Below, one piece after another: positions 60,225 to 64,000 of a stretch of 64,000 bases of DNA. Both the position numbers and the translations under genes were made by a program. The stretch lies in the NCBI RefSeq assembly GCF_003966225.1, contig NZ_RXNU01000016.1, positions 1-64,000 of the forward strand. Direction: 5' to 3'. Origin of the DNA: Shewanella canadensis. Lineage in GTDB: Bacteria > Pseudomonadota > Gammaproteobacteria > Enterobacterales > Shewanellaceae. How positions within the stretch are numbered: position 1 is the first letter of the stretch; each line of letters starts with the position of its first letter. The notes under the pieces are model-generated. The model was not told where the DNA came from and did no database searches. It saw nothing but the letters and a program-made list of their open reading frames with translations.

Positions 60225-61892
60225 TTAAAGCTCCTCTTCCCAGCGAATCTTGCCCCCACGGATCCCATCGACTTTTTCACTGAAACGCTTCTCTAACACA
60301 TGGCGTTTTATCTTCAGTGTAGGAGTTAATACGTCATTATCGACGTCCCACGGTTCATCAACGACAATGATCGCATCTATGGTCTCATGTGACTCCAGAT
60401 TAGGGTTGATGCTGTCCAGCGTCGCCTTCAAGGAGGTGCGTACCTCCTCTCTTGGTTGCAATGATGCACCCTCGGAGAGTTGCACCAGTGCTATAGGATG
60501 GGGCAGACCCGAACCTATGACACAGAGGAGTTCTATATGGGGGTCTTGGGCAAGCTTGCGCTCAATAGGTACCGGAGCGACATACTTTCCTTTGGACGTT
60601 TTAAAGTTATCCTTTACCCGACCGGTAATGGTGACACAGCCGTCGTTGTCGATTTCACAAAGATCACCGGTATGGAAGTAGCCATCGGGATCGAAACAGG
60701 CTGCGGTCATCTCAGGTTGTTTATAGTAACCCGTCATCAAGCCCGGGCTCTTAACCAGCAGCTCTCCGGACTCAGTTTGTTTAATGGAGCATCCCTCAAT
60801 TGCGCGACCGACTGTGCCTATTTTAGCGGGATCGAATGGGTAGTTGATGATCGAGTAGGCACTGTTCTCTGTCATGCCCCATGCTTCACTGATGTTGAGT
60901 CCTATCTTGTGATACCAGGCGATCAGAGACGGTGGAATAGGCGCCGAGCCCGAACCCAACAGGTGGCAGTGCTCCAGGCCTAAACCCTCATGGATCTTCT
61001 TCTTAACGATATTATTGAGGATCGGAACCTTAAGCAGGAAATTAAGCTTCTTATAGCCGATCTTCTCGATAATGTTTTGCTGGAACAGGCTCCAGAGCCT
61101 TGGGACAGAGAAGAAGACTGTCGGTCTTGCGCGTTGAACATCGGCGACAAAGCTGTCGAGGCTCTCAACAAATGCGACGCTGCTGCCAGAATAAAATGAG
61201 GAGCCTTCCATCGCAACGCGTTCGGTAATATGTGCCAGAGGCAGATAGGAGATCAGCCTGTCTTCAATGCCCGTTTTTAGATCCCGGACCACAGCCTTAC
61301 AGGTCCAGCCATAACTGGCGAAGTTCAGTATCGCACCCTTGGGCTTACCCGTAGACCCCGAGGTGTAGATCAGGGTCATCGTCTGCTCCGGTGTCGCGAA
61401 GGGGGCATCGATTAGAGGTTGGCCCAGTTCGAGCAGGCTGTCCCACCGATATTGAGCCGGCATAGTATCGTAGGGCATTGCCATTCTTAGGATATCACCA
61501 CCTACGCCAGCTTCCTGATCGGCCCAATAATCCAGCTTGCCGATAAAGATGGCTTTCGCTTCACTGTGTTCCAGCACATAACGTATGGTGTCAGCGTTGG
61601 CCGTGGGATAGATGGGAACGTTAATGTAACCCCCATGCATCAGGGCGAGATCGGTAATAAACCATTCGGCGCAGTTTTTCGATAATACCGCGACCTTATC
61701 ACCGGGCTTTAACCCTAAGTGTCTCAGTGCGCCGGCTATCTGTTGCATCTTCTGCTGAACTTCTACCCAGCTAAAATCTTTATATTGGCCATTGATGGGT
61801 TGTCTCAGGTAGGTGTTGTTACCGAGCTTGTCGACCCAATGGGCTAGCATCTCTACAGGGGTTTTAATTGTCGATTCCATCAGCGATTCCAT
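60225..61892 (-). CDS. Long-chain fatty acid-CoA ligase (AMP-binding)
   Basis: A 555-aa enzyme of the bacterial FadD15/eukaryote-like ACSL group. The P-loop is TLIYTSGSTGKPKGA, the A5 motif NISEAWGMTENSAY, A7/A8 YFHTGDLCEIDNDGCVTITG and GRVKDNFKTSKGKYVAP. It activates fatty acids to acyl-CoA at the membrane. Start 61892 (MESLMESTIK) or 61880 is plausible; the longer frame begins with TTG at 61928 and has no support. Confidence 0.9.
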   Translation of the reverse strand: MESLMESTIKTPVEMLAHWVDKLGNNTYLRQPINGQYKDFSWVEVQQKMQQIAGALRHLGLKPGDKVAVLSKNCAEWFITDLALMHGGYINVPIYPTANADTIRYVLEHSEAKAIFIGKLDYWADQEAGVGGDILRMAMPYDTMPAQYRWDSLLELGQPLIDAPFATPEQTMTLIYTSGSTGKPKGAILNFASYGWTCKAVVRDLKTGIEDRLISYLPLAHITERVAMEGSSFYSGSSVAFVESLDSFVADVQRARPTVFFSVPRLWSLFQQNIIEKIGYKKLNFLLKVPILNNIVKKKIHEGLGLEHCHLLGSGSAPIPPSLIAWYHKIGLNISEAWGMTENSAYSIINYPFDPAKIGTVGRAIEGCSIKQTESGELLVKSPGLMTGYYKQPEMTAACFDPDGYFHTGDLCEIDNDGCVTITGRVKDNFKTSKGKYVAPVPIERKLAQDPHIELLCVIGSGLPHPIALVQLSEGASLQPREEVRTSLKATLDSINPNLESHETIDAIIVVDEPWDVDNDVLTPTLKIKRHVLEKRFSEKVDGIRGGKIRWEEEL

Positions 61893-62136
61893 AATTATTA
61901 TTGTTCTATCGATTGGTATTAGTGCCAAACAGCTATGGTTTTTTATTTGTGTTCGATATCTGTTCGACTACGTCTTTGAGTATGGCGAAAAATGTGATCT
62001 ATGACAAATTCTTTGAAGAATAAATAGTTGGAAGGTGAAAGCTAAAAGGATTAATTGAGGGAAAAGGGATTTCTAGGATAGTGAGTAGTGCTTCTCGGGT
62101 CGAGCTGATATGTCTGGCCGACCCGTTAACAGAAGC

Positions 62137-62832
62137 TTATTTGACAGCTTTTTGTGGTGATCGCATCCTTTCCCACCAGTCTGCATCGGCGACTATCTGT
62201 CCCTGCTCATCCACTTTAGGATAGGGGATGCTTTTACGTCGGCAGGCTTTAGCATAAATCGGATGACCCTGTTCGAACAGTTTTACCTGGCAGTAGTCTT
62301 CATCGAGTTTGCGTTGGCCGTACATTCCCGCTTCCTGTCTCTGACGCTGTGCTTCATACATGATGAGAGCCGATGCTACAGACACATTCAGGGATTGGAC
62401 CATGCCTATCATAGGGATGATGATATGTTGATCGGCCGCTGCGATCCCCTCCGGGCTCACGCCATCTCGCTCATTACCTAAGATAACGACCGTGGGGCGA
62501 GTATAGTCAATCTCGCGAAAATCTATCGCATTTTCTGAGAAATTAGTCGCCAGAATTTGCATTCCCTGAGCTCGAAACTGTGTTTTAGCCTCATCAATAT
62601 GATCATGCGTGATGGTCTTGACCCACTGCTGGCTGCCCGAGGCTGTATTGCCAGAGACTCTCATATCAAGATCCGGCCAGATGGCGTGAATTTGATGGAT
62701 CCCCACGGCGTCGGCGGTACGTATGACGGCGGCAACATTATTGCTCTTATGGACTTTATCGAGGCAGAGGGTGAGATCTGGCTGGCGGTTGTCTAGCATC
62801 TCATTGATGCGTGCAAAGCGTTCTGGACTCAT
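62137..62832 (-). CDS. trmH: tRNA (guanosine-18-2'-O)-methyltransferase, SpoU family
   Basis: A 231-aa SPOUT-fold enzyme that 2'-O-methylates G18 of tRNA using S-adenosylmethionine. Motif 1 NVAAVIRTADAVGIHQIH, motif 2 VVILGNERDGVSPEG, motif 3 IPMIGMVQSLNVSVASALIM form the trefoil-knot site. The C-terminal extension (YCQVKLFEQGHPIYAKACRR) is of TrmH type. It is near spoT, as in E. coli, with ridA between. Confidence 0.95.
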   Translation of the reverse strand: MSPERFARINEMLDNRQPDLTLCLDKVHKSNNVAAVIRTADAVGIHQIHAIWPDLDMRVSGNTASGSQQWVKTITHDHIDEAKTQFRAQGMQILATNFSENAIDFREIDYTRPTVVILGNERDGVSPEGIAAADQHIIIPMIGMVQSLNVSVASALIMYEAQRQRQEAGMYGQRKLDEDYCQVKLFEQGHPIYAKACRRKSIPYPKVDEQGQIVADADWWERMRSPQKAVK

Positions 62833-62863
62833 GGCTAACTTCTAATTTACAGGTTTAAATAAC

Positions 62864-62883
62864 AAAAGGGCGCCGCAGCGCCC
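62864..62883 (-). terminator. ridA terminator
   Basis: GGGCGC-CGCA-GCGCCC forms a strong 6-bp GC stem; TTTTG follows on the minus strand. It lies 27 nt beyond the ridA stop and ahead of trmH. Confidence 0.78.
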
Positions 62884-62909
62884 AGATATTGATATGAAAT
62901 GGCGGAAGA

Positions 62910-63293
62910 TTAAATCTCCATGACTCCATCCATCTCAACTAAAGAATCTTTTGGTAATTGCTTAACTCCGATCGCGGCGCGAGCGGGGTAAGGCTGAGAG
63001 AAGTAACGTTCCATGATCTCATTGACGGTAGCGAAGTTACTCAAGTCAGTCATAAAGATGTTGAGTTTAACGATATCGCTGAGTGAACCACCCGCCGCCT
63101 CACAAACTGCGGTAAGGTTTTCAAATACCTGGACAACTTGCGCTTCAAACTCATCGCTGACCATCTGCATATTTTCCGGATTCAGTGGGATCTGACCCGA
63201 AAGATAGACGGTGCTACCTACTCTTACTGCTTGAGAATAGGTACCGATCGCTTGTGGAGCTTTATCTGTGGCGATGATGATTTTTTCTGCCAT
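62910..63293 (-). CDS. ridA: RidA family reactive intermediate/imine deaminase
   Basis: A 127-aa trimeric enzyme that hydrolyses reactive enamines/imines from PLP enzymes. YSQAVRVGSTVYLSGQIPLN (19-38), the active-site Arg in PARAAIGVKQLPKDSLVEMD (about residue 105) and Glu in the last strand (VEMDGVMEI) are all present. It lies between spoT and trmH, a usual order in Shewanella. Confidence 0.93.
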   Translation of the reverse strand: MAEKIIIATDKAPQAIGTYSQAVRVGSTVYLSGQIPLNPENMQMVSDEFEAQVVQVFENLTAVCEAAGGSLSDIVKLNIFMTDLSNFATVNEIMERYFSQPYPARAAIGVKQLPKDSLVEMDGVMEI

Positions 63294-63366
63294 AACACTC
63301 TCTCTGTTTTGTTAACTAACTATCGATTAGGAATTTAACGCTTACAAAACTAAATGACGATGAAAC

Positions 63367-64000
63367 TCAGCGATTACGGGATGTACGCAGTACTTCAGGT
63401 AGTACCCTGATGCGTCGCATCACGTTGGCCAAGTGAATTCGGTCTCTGACCGAAACGCGCAGATTGATGAGGAAGACTCTACCATCACGCTCTTCGGTAC
63501 TGAGATTGTGAATATTGGCGCCTTCGGCGGCAACAATCGAGGTGATTTTAGCCAAGGCTCCCTGATGATTCACTATTTCAACTCGCAAGTTCGCCTGATA
63601 CTCGACGCCCTCTGCGCTGTCCCATTGGACTGGAATATATTTATCCGGTTCACCTTGATAGCCACGAATATTGGCACAACTTTCCATGTGTACTACCAGG
63701 CCTTTACCCGGGCTTACGTGGGCGATGACGGCATCGCCGGGGATCGGGCGACAGCAGTTGGCAAAAGTCACCAGCATGCCTTCGGCGCCGCGGATTGGCA
63801 TCATGTTGGAGTCTTTATCTTCGTGCTGCTCTATCTGATCGCCACGAAGTCGCTGAGCGATAACAATGCTCATGGCATTGCCTAAGCCAATATCGGCCAG
63901 TAGCTCATCTAAGGTGTTATGTTTGGTGTCGTTGACGACGCTGTCGATCTGTTCGGCCGAAATAGTGTCTAGCTTAGTTTCGCCCAACGCATGATTTAAC
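63367..64000 (-). CDS. spoT: (p)ppGpp synthetase/hydrolase SpoT, C-terminal part (runs off the window)
   Basis: The last ~211 residues of SpoT. The reading frame is open to the right edge (LNHALGETKL before the first TTG), so the hydrolase, synthetase and TGS domains are outside. Visible are the helical domain (LLADIGLGNAMSIVIAQRL), the zinc-finger/conserved-cysteine domain (FANCCRPIPGDAVIAHVSPG with MESCANI) and the ACT domain (LRVEIVNHQGALAKITSIVA, NIHNLSTEE). It ends at 63367, 73 nt before the ridA start, the typical order spoT-ridA-trmH. Confidence 0.95.
   Translation of the reverse strand, partial: LNHALGETKLDTISAEQIDSVVNDTKHNTLDELLADIGLGNAMSIVIAQRLRGDQIEQHEDKDSNMMPIRGAEGMLVTFANCCRPIPGDAVIAHVSPGKGLVVHMESCANIRGYQGEPDKYIPVQWDSAEGVEYQANLRVEIVNHQGALAKITSIVAAEGANIHNLSTEERDGRVFLINLRVSVRDRIHLANVMRRIRVLPEVLRTSRNR

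Noticed and set aside
60480..60983. 167-aa plus-strand ORF inside the acyl-CoA synthetase gene
   Set aside because: Lies wholly within a well-supported AMP-binding gene on the opposite strand; no motif.

Overview
The window looks like a chromosome segment of a Shewanella-type marine gammaproteobacterium. The evidence is the protein sequences (GlnA, BipA, SpoT, RecG), abundant periplasmic c-type cytochromes with CxxCH motifs, a flavocytochrome c pair, an ApbE flavin transferase, and moderate GC with AT-rich spacers. All assignments come from reading the sequence and remembered family motifs; no search was run.

Layout. 1-330 is the end of an rRNA operon (23S 3' end, 5S, terminator). A spacer of about 670 bp with REP-like and duplicated sequence follows. 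1-14.7 kb holds nitrogen control (glnG, glnL, and glnA about 10 kb away with a sigma-54 promoter and NtrC sites). Between them lie a carbonyl-stress module (DJ-1/PfpI protein, YqhD-type aldehyde reductase, NemR-like TetR regulator sharing one operator motif), a dicarboxylate-type symporter, and a solute-binding lipoprotein cotranscribed with a hybrid histidine kinase. bipA is at 14.7-16.5 kb.

16.8-24.6 kb is the most unusual region. It holds a NapH-like polyferredoxin, an MetA-type outer-membrane channel, an MFS transporter, a tetraheme cytochrome and a periplasmic FAD reductase. All are on the minus strand, divergent from a DmpR/XylR-like sigma-54 activator. The intergenic region carries a near-consensus sigma-54 promoter and two copies of a dyad that could be the activator site. 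The reductase lacks the substrate-binding residues of fumarate reductases. I read this as an inducible anaerobic respiratory system for an unidentified, possibly aromatic, acceptor. Six tandem 46-bp palindromic repeats follow the regulator gene.

25-35 kb is mixed: DUF2959 lipoprotein, YihY/BrkB-type membrane protein, prolyl aminopeptidase, dtd, apbE with a diheme lipoprotein carrying an ApbE-type flavinylation motif, a LysR regulator, a YiiD-type thioesterase domain protein, azoR and a rhodanese.

35-52.7 kb is one long, tightly coupled minus-strand operon for an aryl polyene pigment. It contains two ketosynthases plus a chain-length factor, ketoreductase, two dehydratases, two ACPs, acyl-ACP ligase, acyltransferase, a glycosyltransferase-acyltransferase fusion, thioesterase, LolA-like and MMPL export proteins and a DUF3261 lipoprotein. 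An aromatic ammonia-lyase and a halogenase-like flavoprotein with a WxWxIP motif are also in the operon. Three direct repeats of about 116 bp lie directly upstream. The remainder (53-64 kb) holds a DUF3014 protein, recG, a DesK/DesR-like two-component system with a TPR protein, a Ca/Na antiporter, a long-chain acyl-CoA synthetase, trmH, ridA and the 3' part of spoT, which runs off the window.
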